Origin: Plantactinospora mayteni
GTDB lineage: Bacteria; Actinomycetota; Actinomycetes; Mycobacteriales; Micromonosporaceae
Assembly: GCF_016862935.1 (NCBI RefSeq)
Contig: NZ_BONX01000049.1
Location: forward strand, 1 to 64,000
Reading direction: 5' to 3'
Length of the DNA stretch: 64,000 bases
A program made the translations under genes and the position numbers. A model generated the notes under the pieces. The model had not been told where the DNA came from and searched no databases. It saw only the letters and a program-made list of their open reading frames with translations. Position 1 is the first letter of the stretch. Each line of letters starts with the position of its first letter. Of the stretch, positions 17,301 through 24,322 are shown one piece after another.

Positions 17301-17412
17301 GACCATCCTCACCGACGTCGGCCACCCCGACGCGGCCCGGGTACGCGCCCGGATCGCCGGCCTCGGCGGTCCCGGCCGGCGGGGCACCCCTCCCGGACAG
17401 CCGTCCCGCTGA
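14398..17412 (+). CDS. AfsR-like regulator: XRE HTH, SARP/BTAD, NB-ARC, TPR
   Basis: About 1004 residues. Domain order: XRE-type HTH (YVRRRRKEMGWTQEELARRTGLS, about 6-60), SARP winged helix (LTVLGPLRLSRAGRPVPLT...), bacterial transcriptional activation domain ending near LYPGAELAAAL, NB-ARC ATPase with P-loop GTAGVGKT (about 366-373), and C-terminal TPR repeats. Such proteins are large ATP-switchable activators, often of secondary metabolism or morphology. Having two DNA-binding modules (XRE plus SARP) is notable. GTG 14398 starts just ahead of the HTH and follows a G-rich stretch; GTG 14305 is the longest alternative. Targets unknown; the neighbouring tiny ORF and DoxX gene are candidates. 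Confidence 0.9.
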   Translation: MRGAAWGQYVRRRRKEMGWTQEELARRTGLSVRTVRNVESDRPGADRGASVEQLARALGLRGDDGRGQPDSTVSTGSVRLTVLGPLRLSRAGRPVPLTAAKPRCMLALLAIQPGTDVGRDEIADVLWPDTPPPTWQNLLHTYAARLRKLLPARPGALRIDRTAIGYRLSADARHLDVLRFRQLAEGTGPDRPDAERLAEALDCWRGPVGADLPDQLGQHPAAVALHQQRITAALDYADLALAEGEPAAVVRRLGVLVELEPVHEPLHARLVHALAGSGQRAAAVDAFHRIRARLDDELGLYPGAELAAALDHALRDDQRDEPPPAPPPAQLPTQVAAFVGRTGELAALDKLLSVEEPGATVALVHGTAGVGKTTLAVHWAHRVVPHFPDGQLHLDLRGYDRAGAALEPAAATRAFLAALGVRPEQIPESYPAQLGLYRSLIANRRLLVMLDNARDAEQVRPLLPTAAGSLALVTSRDSLLGLVATDRAHPVPLGLFTLDEARDFLADRISDDRAGTEPEAVEQLIGRCARLPLALAVTAALAVSNPGQSLDSLATELAEAGDLDSLDAGDPATDLRAVFFCSYRTLSVDGARLFRYLGLHPGPAITVPAAASLLGTPRRAARLRLDELRRAHLVATDEPGRYALHDLLRAYAGELADAEIPPAERAEAVGRILDHYLHSAYEADRRLYVRSDSIAPVEPAAGVEPERFVDERSALAWFDAERLVLLRVVDLAADTGRPTHTWQLAWAVSMFLNRRVHWQDWVHAQQRALESNADRDDLGQAQAHRFLGLVYLRMSRADEAHEQLRQALDLFRRLGDPGGEASTERGIGRAYARQGRHDRALAHTERALALFRAAGNRVGAASALNATGWYNAQLGEYHVALQRCREAVRLHEELNDNSGLANAWDSLGYTHHGLGNHADAVACYERAIEYFRAADDRYGEADALTRVGDTQLDAGTPGAALTAWRAALTILTDVGHPDAARVRARIAGLGGPGRRGTPPGQPSR

Positions 17413-17460
17413 GCGGGCAGCCGTCCCGCTGAGCGGGCAGCCGTCCCGCTGAGCGGGCAG
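17401..17460. repeat. Three perfect 20-bp tandem repeats over the stop codon
   Basis: CCGTCCCGCTGAGCGGGCAG occurs three times without a mismatch. The TGA stop of the AfsR-like gene is inside the first unit, and each unit contains the hairpin CCCGC-TGA-GCGGG. The repeated stop and hairpins could reinforce termination, or may simply be replication slippage. Confidence 0.9.
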
Positions 17461-17550
17461 CCCGGCGGCGAGCGGCGCGGCGTCTGGCCGGACGCGCGCG
17501 ACCTGCTGCTGGCGGGGTAGCCACGGCACAGGCGGTCCGGCTCGGGTGGA

Positions 17551-17587
17551 ACCGGACGTCGGGGCGGGTCGGGCCCCGACGTCCGGT
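17551..17587. terminator. Bidirectional hairpin terminator
   Basis: Perfect 14-bp stem ACCGGACGTCGGGG/CCCCGACGTCCGGT with a 9-nt loop, between the convergent AfsR-like gene and the DoxX gene (stop at 17595). Confidence 0.7.
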
Positions 17588-17594
17588 GCTTCTG

Positions 17595-17942
17595 TCAGGC
17601 GGTGCCGAGCCGGAGCGCCAGGGCCGCCACGCCGACCAGGAGCAGTACGGCGGGCGGCACGATCTGGAAGTCGCGTACCCGCAGGTGGGAACCGACCGCC
17701 CCGACGAAGTACGCGATCACCCCGATGGCGGCGGCGACGCCCACCGGCCACCAGAACAACCCGAGTACCAGGCCGGCCGCTCCGGCGATCTCGGCGACGG
17801 CCAGCAGGGCGATCCGCTCCTCCGGAAACCCGACCCGGGACAGCACCTTGAGCTGCGCGGGATCGCGTACCAGCTTGCCCCGGGCGGAAAGGAGGAGGAC
17901 CGCGGCCAGCAGCGCGGACAGCACAGCGGTGGCGACGAACAT
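17595..17942 (-). CDS. DoxX-like membrane protein
   Basis: Encodes 115 residues with four hydrophobic segments. The motif LSARGKLVRDPAQLKVLSRVGFP followed by LAVAEIAGAAGLVLGLFWWPVGVAAAIGVIAYFVGAVGSHLRVRD is the hallmark of the DoxX-like family of small quinone-related membrane proteins. ATG 17942 is preceded by GGAG at 6 bp spacing; the longer frame to 18053 has no such site. The sharply bounded family and length make it secure, but the physiological role of these proteins is poorly defined. Confidence 0.85.
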   Translation of the reverse strand: MFVATAVLSALLAAVLLLSARGKLVRDPAQLKVLSRVGFPEERIALLAVAEIAGAAGLVLGLFWWPVGVAAAIGVIAYFVGAVGSHLRVRDFQIVPPAVLLLVGVAALALRLGTA

Positions 17943-18140
17943 CACGTACTCCACTCTTCGTCGGGTAAGGCGGTCGGGCTCGTTAGCCAGGCGCTGCTTC
18001 GTATTTGCTAGCAGCTCTGATGAACGTAGCATGCCGGCCGGATCGGGTGGCAAGCCCGCCGGGCACGGCGAGGACCGCCGCCTCGACCAGCGACAGGTCC
18101 TCGCCGTAGGCGTCCGGAGTTCCGCCGCCAGGGTCGCCGG

Positions 18141-18262
18141 TCAGCGCGGCGGGCCGGCGACCCCGATCAGGTTGCCCTCGGGATCGGTGAAGTGCCCGAC
18201 GGCGAGCGGTCCGCCGCTGCTCGGGGCGGGGCCCAGCACCCGAGCGGCCTGGCCGACGACGA
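18141..18262 (-). pseudogene. VOC/glyoxalase family protein, C-terminal remnant
   Basis: About 40 residues ending VLGPAPSSGGPLAVGHFTDP followed by EGNLIGVAGPPR and a TGA at 18141-18143. This matches the last beta strands of vicinal-oxygen-chelate proteins (the TDPEGNLIG box). Upstream the frame shifts (HHGRDATTGV continues it in another frame) and the rest of the domain is absent. A truncated, frameshifted relic. Confidence 0.6.
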
Positions 18263-18382
18263 CACTCCCGTGGTGGCGTCACGGCCGTGATGGCGTTGCG
18301 CCGGCACCGAGCTGGTCGGCACGCGGAATCCGCTGGGCGAGGCATCCCGGCCTACCCGGTTTCGTGCCCGAGAATGCACCAT

Positions 18383-19264
18383 ATGTCGACGCCATCCGCT
18401 GACCGGCGGCCCGGGTCCGGCCCGCTGTCCCGATCGGAGCCGGCGGGATCGCTCCTGGCCACCGGTCCCGCACCCGCGCCGCCCACCGGCCACCGGATCG
18501 CGGTACCGGTGCTCGACTACTACCTGATCCGCCCGCCGGACCGGGACGACGGCAACCCGCCGCCGGCGCTGGTCACGCACCCGGACGGCATTTCCGACGA
18601 GGCGACCACGGACCGGACCAGCCCGGCGGGGATCCTGGTCGAGGAGTTCGAGCTGGGTGCGGACTGTTCGGCGGTCCGGCTCGACAGCATCGGGTGGCTG
18701 CCGGGCGACTCCCACTGGCACGGCGCCGCCGCCTTCAGCCGGGCGATGCGTACCGACGCGGATCTCGGCGGTCGGGTCTGCGGGGTGTCCCGGCAGGAGG
18801 TCGAGGCCGTCTACCGCCGGCTGGGCGGCGGTGAACTGCCGGACGAGGAGACGCTGCGCGGCTACTTCGACGACGGCACGCCACTGCCGAACTCGGCACC
18901 ACTGTGGCTGGGCACCGGCCAGCCGACCGCCGGGTTCCACCAGACCCGGGTCTACCGGATCCTGTTCACCGCGGGACTCGCCCCGGACGGGCTGGCGAAG
19001 CTGCTGGCCACCTGGGAGATGACGGTCGACCACGACCTCGCCGACCCCCGGACCCGGGTCGTCGGCACCGCCCGACGCCGGGTCGGCGACGACGCGTTCG
19101 GCTGGGACCTGCGGCGGATCGGCGCCGGTGCCGCCTGGTGTCTCGACGTCACCGCCGATCTGGCCAGCCCTCGCGACGACACCATCGAGCCGATGCTGCG
19201 CGAACTGACCACGGCCGCGCGGCTGGCGGGGCTGATACCCGTGACGATCGAACGCTTCTCCTGA
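18383..19264 (+). CDS. Hypothetical protein
   Basis: Encodes 293 residues from ATG 18383; ATG 18374 three codons upstream is an equal alternative. It is soluble and acidic, without signal peptide or TM segment. Distinct stretches are VPVLDYYLIRPPDRDDG, DSIGWLPGDSHWHGAAAFS, and a C-terminal half rich in beta-type pattern (EMTVDHDLADPRTRVVGTARR). I do not recognise a family. Neighbours (VOC remnant, CDP-alcohol transferase) give no clue. Consistent codon use across 880 bp argues that it is real. Confidence 0.7.
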   Translation: MSTPSADRRPGSGPLSRSEPAGSLLATGPAPAPPTGHRIAVPVLDYYLIRPPDRDDGNPPPALVTHPDGISDEATTDRTSPAGILVEEFELGADCSAVRLDSIGWLPGDSHWHGAAAFSRAMRTDADLGGRVCGVSRQEVEAVYRRLGGGELPDEETLRGYFDDGTPLPNSAPLWLGTGQPTAGFHQTRVYRILFTAGLAPDGLAKLLATWEMTVDHDLADPRTRVVGTARRRVGDDAFGWDLRRIGAGAAWCLDVTADLASPRDDTIEPMLRELTTAARLAGLIPVTIERFS

Positions 19265-19403
19265 GCCCCGACGGACGGGGAGGCCCTGGCCCGTCCTGAC
19301 GGACCGGCAGGTCCCAGACCGTCCCGACGGACCGCGAGATCCTGAGCCGTACGGCCGGCGGCCGGGCGGCCGACGGGCCGAAAGCCGAGGGGCCGGGTGG
19401 GCG

Positions 19404-20261
19404 TCAGCGGGCGGTAGTCGGCACCGGGTACCGGTGGCGGGCCCGCCACAGCCAGCCGACGTCCCGGCCGAAGGACCAGCAGAGCAACGCCAGCGCCAGC
19501 CCGACCGAGGCGTACGCCAGCGGACCGGGCAGTACTCCGGAACTCGCCACCGCCAGCACGATCCCCTGCATCGCGGCGACGGTCTTCCGGGAGAACCGGT
19601 GCGGCAGGGCCGCATCGAGCCACGGCAACGCCCAGGCGGCGGCGACGAAGACGTACCGGAGGGCGCCGATCGCGAGTACCCAGGGGCCGAGGGACTGCGC
19701 GAGATAGGCGCTCAGCACCAGGATGAGGAAGGCGTCGACCTCCATGTCGAACCGGGCGCCGAGCGTGGAGGTGGTGCCGGTGCGCCGGGCGACCTGACCG
19801 TCGACCCAGTCCAGCGCCAGCGCCACGCCCGCCACCGCCACCAGCAGCCCGACCGGGGCCGGTGACCAGAAGGAGGCCGCCACCAGCGCGGTCACCCCGC
19901 CGACCAGGGTGGCCCGGGCCAGGGTGACCTGGTTGGCCGCGCCGAGCATCCGCGCACCGGAGCGGCGCATGCCACGGACGAGCAGCAGCCAGGTGACCAC
20001 CGCGTACGCCGAACCGGCCAGCCAGCCGGCCGGGCCCAGTCCGACTGTCGCGGAGAGCGCCGCCAGCAGGACGAACTGGATGGCCAGCCCCACCGTCGGC
20101 CCGTCCACCTCCGCCGACGCGCCCACCCGGGCCGGTACGGGGCCGCCGTCGAACGGCACGGAACCTGTCCGATGCCGCGCGGGACGCAGCCGGACCAGGG
20201 ATGTTGCGATCGGGTGATCACTGACAGTCAACGTTCCTCCGTTACGGTTTGGCACGATCAA
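19404..20261 (-). CDS. CDP-alcohol phosphatidyltransferase family membrane enzyme
   Basis: Encodes 285 residues with about six TM helices. The complete catalytic motif D-x2-D-G-x2-A-R-x8-G-x3-D-x3-D is present as DWVDGQVARRTG...GARFDMEVD. The enzyme class transfers a phosphoalcohol from a CDP-linked donor to an acceptor alcohol at the membrane. An unusual 60-residue N-terminus precedes the first helix. It is divergent from the dehydrogenase of the pterin-like cluster with 83 bp between starts, so it may belong to that pathway. Substrate not readable. Confidence 0.85.
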   Translation of the reverse strand: MIVPNRNGGTLTVSDHPIATSLVRLRPARHRTGSVPFDGGPVPARVGASAEVDGPTVGLAIQFVLLAALSATVGLGPAGWLAGSAYAVVTWLLLVRGMRRSGARMLGAANQVTLARATLVGGVTALVAASFWSPAPVGLLVAVAGVALALDWVDGQVARRTGTTSTLGARFDMEVDAFLILVLSAYLAQSLGPWVLAIGALRYVFVAAAWALPWLDAALPHRFSRKTVAAMQGIVLAVASSGVLPGPLAYASVGLALALLCWSFGRDVGWLWRARHRYPVPTTAR

Positions 20262-20344
20262 CGCGCCGCGTATCGTTGCCGCTGCCCACCCCCGTGGAAA
20301 CGGAAAACATCCGCGTTCGGTTCATCGCGCCGGGAAAGGAGTTG

Positions 20345-21337
20345 ATGACAGTGCGTGCCCGGGCCTTCTGGCTTGCCGCACCCGGCCAGGGCGAGATCCG
20401 GTCGGTCGCGCTGGCGCCACCCGGTGCCGACGAGGTGTTGGTCCGCACCCTCCACTCCGGGCTGAGCCGGGGCACCGAGACGCTGGTCTTCGCCGGCAAG
20501 GTGCCGCCGAGCCAGTACGCGACGATGCGCGCCCCGTTCCAGCAGGGCGACTTCCCCGGCCCGGTGAAGTACGGCTACCTCAACGTCGGCCACGTCGAGG
20601 CGGGGCCGGCGCACCTGGTCGGCCGTACCGTCTTCTGCCTCTACCCACACCAGACCCGGTACGTCGTGCCGGCGTCGGCGGTCACCGTCGTACCGGACGG
20701 GGTGCCGGCGGCCCGCGCGGTGCTCGCCGGCACCGTGGAGACCGCGGTGAACGCGCTCTGGGACGCCGCTCCCCTGGTCGGCGACCGGATCACGGTCGTC
20801 GGGGCCGGGATGGTCGGCAGCGCCGTCGCCGGTGTCCTGGCCCGCTTTCCCGGCGCCCGGGTGCAGTTGGTCGACGCCGATCCCGGCCGGGCGGGCGTCG
20901 CCGCCGCGCTCGGTGTCGACTTCGCGCTGCCCGCCGAGGCGACCGGCGACCGTGACCTGGTGGTACACGCCAGCGCCACCTCGGCCGGGCTGACCCGGTC
21001 GCTGGAACTGCTCGCCCCGGAGGGCACCGTCGTCGAACTGAGCTGGTACGGCGACCGCCAGGTCAGCGTGCCGCTCGGCGAGAACTTCCACTCCCGCCGA
21101 CTGGTCGTCCGGAGCAGTCAGGTGGGTACGGTGTCACCGAACGTACGGGGACGGCGTACCTACGCGGACCGGTTGGCGCTCGCCCTGGAGCTGCTCGCCG
21201 ACCCGGCGTTCGACGCCCTGCTCTCTGGCCCGTGCGACTTCGAGGAGCTGCCGGAGACGCTGCCCCGGCTGGTCAGCGGGGAGTTGCCGGCCCTGTGCCA
21301 CCTGGTCGACTACCGTGACCCGGCCGACGACCAGTAG
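20345..21337 (+). CDS. MDR-family dehydrogenase, BchC-like
   Basis: Encodes 330 residues. A medium-chain dehydrogenase with an N-terminal GroES-like part (VLVRTLHSGLSRGTETLVFAG) and a nucleotide-binding Rossmann fold (VVGAGMVGSAVAGVLARFPG). The SRGTE motif is shared with BchC-type 2-desacetyl-hydroxyethyl bacteriochlorophyllide dehydrogenases; the usual structural zinc cysteines are absent. ATG 20345 follows AAAGGAG. It is first gene of a plus-strand run with the PTPS homologue 45 bp downstream. Likely an alcohol or hydroxyl oxidoreductase acting on the pathway intermediate. Confidence 0.82.
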   Translation: MTVRARAFWLAAPGQGEIRSVALAPPGADEVLVRTLHSGLSRGTETLVFAGKVPPSQYATMRAPFQQGDFPGPVKYGYLNVGHVEAGPAHLVGRTVFCLYPHQTRYVVPASAVTVVPDGVPAARAVLAGTVETAVNALWDAAPLVGDRITVVGAGMVGSAVAGVLARFPGARVQLVDADPGRAGVAAALGVDFALPAEATGDRDLVVHASATSAGLTRSLELLAPEGTVVELSWYGDRQVSVPLGENFHSRRLVVRSSQVGTVSPNVRGRRTYADRLALALELLADPAFDALLSGPCDFEELPETLPRLVSGELPALCHLVDYRDPADDQ

Positions 21338-21382
21338 CTCCGACCGACCGTCCCGAGCGGGATACACCAGGAGGAGAAATCC

Positions 21383-21781
21383 TTGTTCAGCATCACCGTC
21401 CGTGACCACATTATGATCGCGCACAGCTTCCGGGGCGAGGTCTTCGGCCCCGCGCAGAAGCTGCACGGGGCGACCTTCGTGGTGGACGCCACGTTCCGCC
21501 GTCCGGAACTCGACGCCGACAACATCGTCGTGGACATCGGACTGGCCTCCGGACAGTTGGCCGAGGTGCTGGGCGAACTCAACTACCGCAACCTGGACGA
21601 CGAGCCGTCGCTGGCCGGGATCAACACCTCGACCGAGGCGCTCGCCCAGATCATCGCCGACCGGCTGGCCGACCGGGTGCGGGCGGGATCGCTCGGCGCG
21701 GGGGCGCGCGGGCTGACCGGGATCACCGTCACGCTGCACGAGTCGCACATCGCCTGGGCCAGCTACGAGCGGACGCTTTGA
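21383..21781 (+). CDS. 6-pyruvoyl-tetrahydropterin synthase / QueD homologue lacking the active site
   Basis: Encodes 132 residues, the T-fold length. TTG 21383 follows AGGAGGAG. Family landmarks are IAHSF (H14), LHGATF (H28) and [10 protein letters not shown] near the C-terminus. The second zinc histidine of the HGH motif is Ala30, the catalytic Cys position is Ala24, and the Asp-His pair of the triad is Asn67-Tyr68. The Glu that anchors the pterin ring (E120) is kept. It therefore probably binds a pterin-like molecule without doing PTPS chemistry. From memory, the S. coelicolor homologue SCO6650 was crystallised and described as lacking zinc and triad in the same way. Overlaps the next frame by a few bases. 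Confidence 0.85.
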   Translation: MFSITVRDHIMIAHSFRGEVFGPAQKLHGATFVVDATFRRPELDADNIVVDIGLASGQLAEVLGELNYRNLDDEPSLAGINTSTEALAQIIADRLADRVRAGSLGAGARGLTGITVTLHESHIAWASYERTL

Positions 21782-22020
21782 GCCGACCGGATCCCGGCGG
21801 ACCGGATCCCGGCGGACCACATCCCCCGGGCGGCTTGAGCGGACCCCATCCCGATACCGGCGGACCGCATCCCCCGGGCGGCTTGAGCGGACCCCATCCC
21901 GATACCGGCGGACCGCATCCCTCGGGCGGCTTGAGCGGACCGCATCCCGGCGGACCGCATTCGCTGGGCGGCTTGAGCGGACCGGACCCCGCCGGACCGC
22001 ATTCGCTGGGCGGCTCCGGA
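21781..22020. repeat. Degenerate 48-bp and 24-bp tandem repeats between PTPS homologue and glycosyltransferase
   Basis: Two near-perfect 48-bp units containing CATCCCGATACCGGCGGACC and GGCGGCTTGAGCGGACC, flanked by shorter degenerate units. In the glycosyltransferase frame they would encode GGPHPPGGLSGPHPDT repeats. Each unit repeats the TTGAGC seen at the PTPS stop, suggesting expansion from that junction. Confidence 0.8.
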
Positions 22021-22038
22021 GACGCGGGCGGCGCGGCG

Positions 22039-23223
22039 GTGAGCGCCGGGGTTGCGTACGTGGTGCTGCCCGGGGACATCGACGATCCGGGGGCGCCGAG
22101 CGGCGGCAACCACTACGACCGCCAGGTCGTCACCGGGCTCACCCGGCTCGGCTGGCGGGTGCGCGAACTCGCCGTACCGGGGAGTTGGCCCCGGCCCGCC
22201 GAGGCCGAGCGGACGGCGCTGGCCGCCGCGCTCGCGGGCGTACCGGACGGGGCGGTGGTGCTGCTGGACGGGCTGGTGGCCTGCGGGGTGCCCGAGGTCG
22301 TCGGCCCGGCTGCCGGTCGGCTCCGGGTGGCGGTGCTGGTGCACCTGCCGCTGGGCGACGAGACCGGACTCCCGCCCGAGGTGGCGGCCCGGCTCGACGA
22401 CCGGGAACGGCAGACCCTGCGGGCCGCCCCGGTGACCGTCGCGACCAGTGCCGGGACCGGCCGCCGGCTGGTGGAGCGGCACGGCCTGCCCGCCGCGCGG
22501 GTGCACGTCGTGCCGCCCGGGGTCGCCGCCGCACCACTGGCACCGGGTACGGACGGCGCCGCGAGCCTGCTCTGCGTCGCCTCAGTCATCCCGCGCAAGG
22601 GGCACGACGTACTGGTCGAGGCGCTGGCGACGATTCCGGACCGGCCGTGGACCTGCCGCTGCGTCGGCCCCGTCGACCGCGATCCGGGCCACCTCGACCG
22701 GCTGCGCCACACCGTCGAGGCGGCCGGGCTGGCCGACCGGGTACGGTTCGTCGGTCCGCGTACCGGCAGCGGACTGGCCGCCGAGTACGCCGCCGCCGAC
22801 CTGCTGGTACTGCCGTCCCGGGCCGAGCCGTACGGCATGGTCGTCACCGAGGCGCTGGCCCGGGGCGTCCCGGTGCTCGGCAGCGCGGTGGACGGGCTAC
22901 CGGAGGCGGTCGGGCGAACACCGGACGGGGTCGTACCCGGGCTGCTGGTGCCGCCCGGTGACCCGACGGCGCTGGCCGGGGCGCTGCGCCGCTGGTTCGC
23001 CGAGCCCGGCCTGCGGCACCGGCTCCGGGCCGCCGCCCGGGACCGCCGGGCCGACCTGCCCGGCTGGGACGTAACCGCCGCCCGGCTCGGCGAGGTGCTG
23101 ACCGCGCTGGCCGGGCAGCCGGGACCGGCTCGGCAACCGCCACCGGCCGGCGACGGACTGACCACGCTGGCCGGGCAGCCGCCACCGGCCGGCGACGATC
23201 CGTGGGAGGGACCGCAGAAGTGA
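22039..23223 (+). CDS. Glycosyltransferase family 4
   Basis: 394 residues if started at GTG 22039 (SAGVAYVVLPGDIDDPGAPSGG); the frame is open from TTG 21778 through the Pro-Gly repeats, so a version with an 87-residue repetitive N-terminus is possible. GT-B fold with the GT4 donor-binding signature RAEPYGMVVTEALARGVPVLGSA near the C-terminus and VASVIPRKGHDVLVEAL at the domain junction. It should transfer a sugar from an NDP-sugar, in the cytosol. Placed between the PTPS homologue and a methyltransferase, it probably glycosylates the cluster product. The tail has a small duplicated TLAGQPPPAGDD motif. Confidence 0.85.
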   Translation: MSAGVAYVVLPGDIDDPGAPSGGNHYDRQVVTGLTRLGWRVRELAVPGSWPRPAEAERTALAAALAGVPDGAVVLLDGLVACGVPEVVGPAAGRLRVAVLVHLPLGDETGLPPEVAARLDDRERQTLRAAPVTVATSAGTGRRLVERHGLPAARVHVVPPGVAAAPLAPGTDGAASLLCVASVIPRKGHDVLVEALATIPDRPWTCRCVGPVDRDPGHLDRLRHTVEAAGLADRVRFVGPRTGSGLAAEYAAADLLVLPSRAEPYGMVVTEALARGVPVLGSAVDGLPEAVGRTPDGVVPGLLVPPGDPTALAGALRRWFAEPGLRHRLRAAARDRRADLPGWDVTAARLGEVLTALAGQPGPARQPPPAGDGLTTLAGQPPPAGDDPWEGPQK

Positions 23224-23233
23224 GCGCAGCGAG

Positions 23234-23330
23234 GGACGGCATGACTGAGCGCACCGGAGTGTCCCGAGTGGACCGGGACGGCGAGGGGACGGTATGACTG
23301 AGCACGGCGAGGGGACGGTATGACTGAGCG
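23234..23330 (+). repeat. Tandem copies of the methyltransferase start region
   Basis: The block GGGACGGYATGACTGAGC occurs at 23234, 23287 and 23313. The first two ATGs (23241, 23294) open mini-ORFs of 18 and 9 codons whose TGA stops overlap the next ATG as ATGA; the third (23320) opens the methyltransferase. Confidence 0.85.
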
Positions 23331-24180
23331 CGGCGAGCGAACCGGGCAACCCGACGGCGGGGGCGACGATTCGCCGTACAGCCTGGCCTGGCTCGGCCTG
23401 CGGGAGCCGGCCGACGCCCGGGCCCGGGCGGGCGAGCTGGTCGAGCCGCTGCCCGGCCTGCTGCCCGGCACCGCACCGGCGGTGATCCGGGACCTGGGCT
23501 GCGGCAGCGGTTCGATGGGGCGCTGGCTCGCCGGCCGGCTGTCCGGCCCGCAGCACTGGGTGCTCTACGACCGCGAAGCCGGGCTGCTCGACCACGCCCG
23601 GGACCACCTACCCCGGACCGCCGCCGACGGCTCGCCGGTCAGCGTACGGACCCGGGAGTGCGACCTCACCCGGCTGACCGCCGACGACCTCGCCGGGGCG
23701 TCGCTGGTCACCGCGTCCGCCCTGCTCGACCTGCTCAGCCTCGCCGAGGTGGAACGGCTCGTCACGGCCTGTGTCGAGGCCGGCTGCCCGGCGCTGCTGA
23801 CCCTCTCCGTGCTGGGCGAGGTGGAACTCTCCCCGGCCGACCCGCTCGACGCCGAGATCGCCGCCGCGTTCGACGCGCACCAGCGGCGGACTGTCGACGG
23901 GCGGCGGCTGCTCGGCCCGGACGCTGTGCAGGCGACCGCCGAGGCGTTCCGCCGGCTCGGCGCGGAGGTACGGGTCCGGCCCAGCCCGTGGCGGCTCGGC
24001 CCGGCGGAGGCGGAGTTGACCGCGCAGTGGTTGCGCGGCTGGGTGGCCGCCGCCGTCGAGCAGCGACCGGAACTGGCCGCCCCGGCCGCCGGCTACCTGG
24101 AGCGCCGGCTCGCCGCCGCGACCGCCGGTGAGCTGCGGGTGGTCGTCGGGCACGCCGACCTGCTCGCCACGTACGGATGA
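23320..24180 (+). CDS. Class I SAM-dependent methyltransferase
   Basis: Encodes 286 residues. Motif I is IRDLGCGSGSMGRWLAGRL (about 57-75), followed by the acidic loop HWVLYDREAGLL and ECDLTRLTADDL (motifs II/III). It should methylate a small molecule from S-adenosylmethionine. The start region is triplicated (starts at 23241, 23294, 23320); only the last gives the full protein. It lies between glycosyltransferase and flippase-like genes, so it is likely a tailoring enzyme of the same pathway. Its stop codon starts a 33-bp duplication. Confidence 0.88.
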   Translation: MTERGERTGQPDGGGDDSPYSLAWLGLREPADARARAGELVEPLPGLLPGTAPAVIRDLGCGSGSMGRWLAGRLSGPQHWVLYDREAGLLDHARDHLPRTAADGSPVSVRTRECDLTRLTADDLAGASLVTASALLDLLSLAEVERLVTACVEAGCPALLTLSVLGEVELSPADPLDAEIAAAFDAHQRRTVDGRRLLGPDAVQATAEAFRRLGAEVRVRPSPWRLGPAEAELTAQWLRGWVAAAVEQRPELAAPAAGYLERRLAAATAGELRVVVGHADLLATYG

Positions 24181-24255
24181 GCCCGTGCCGGCCCGCTCGT
24201 CACGCGCGGATGAACCCCTGCCGACCCGCTCGTCACGTACGGATGAACCGCAGCC
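24169..24255. repeat. 33-bp tandem repeat at the methyltransferase stop
   Basis: Two and a half copies of a 33-bp unit beginning ACGTACGGATGA, the last codons and stop of the methyltransferase; copies start at 24169, 24202 and 24235. Confidence 0.85.
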
Positions 24256-24322
24256 CCGGTTGCCTCGTATAACTGCGAGAACCGACCGAAGGAGGCTGGC
24301 GGATGTGCGCGGCGAGGACGGC

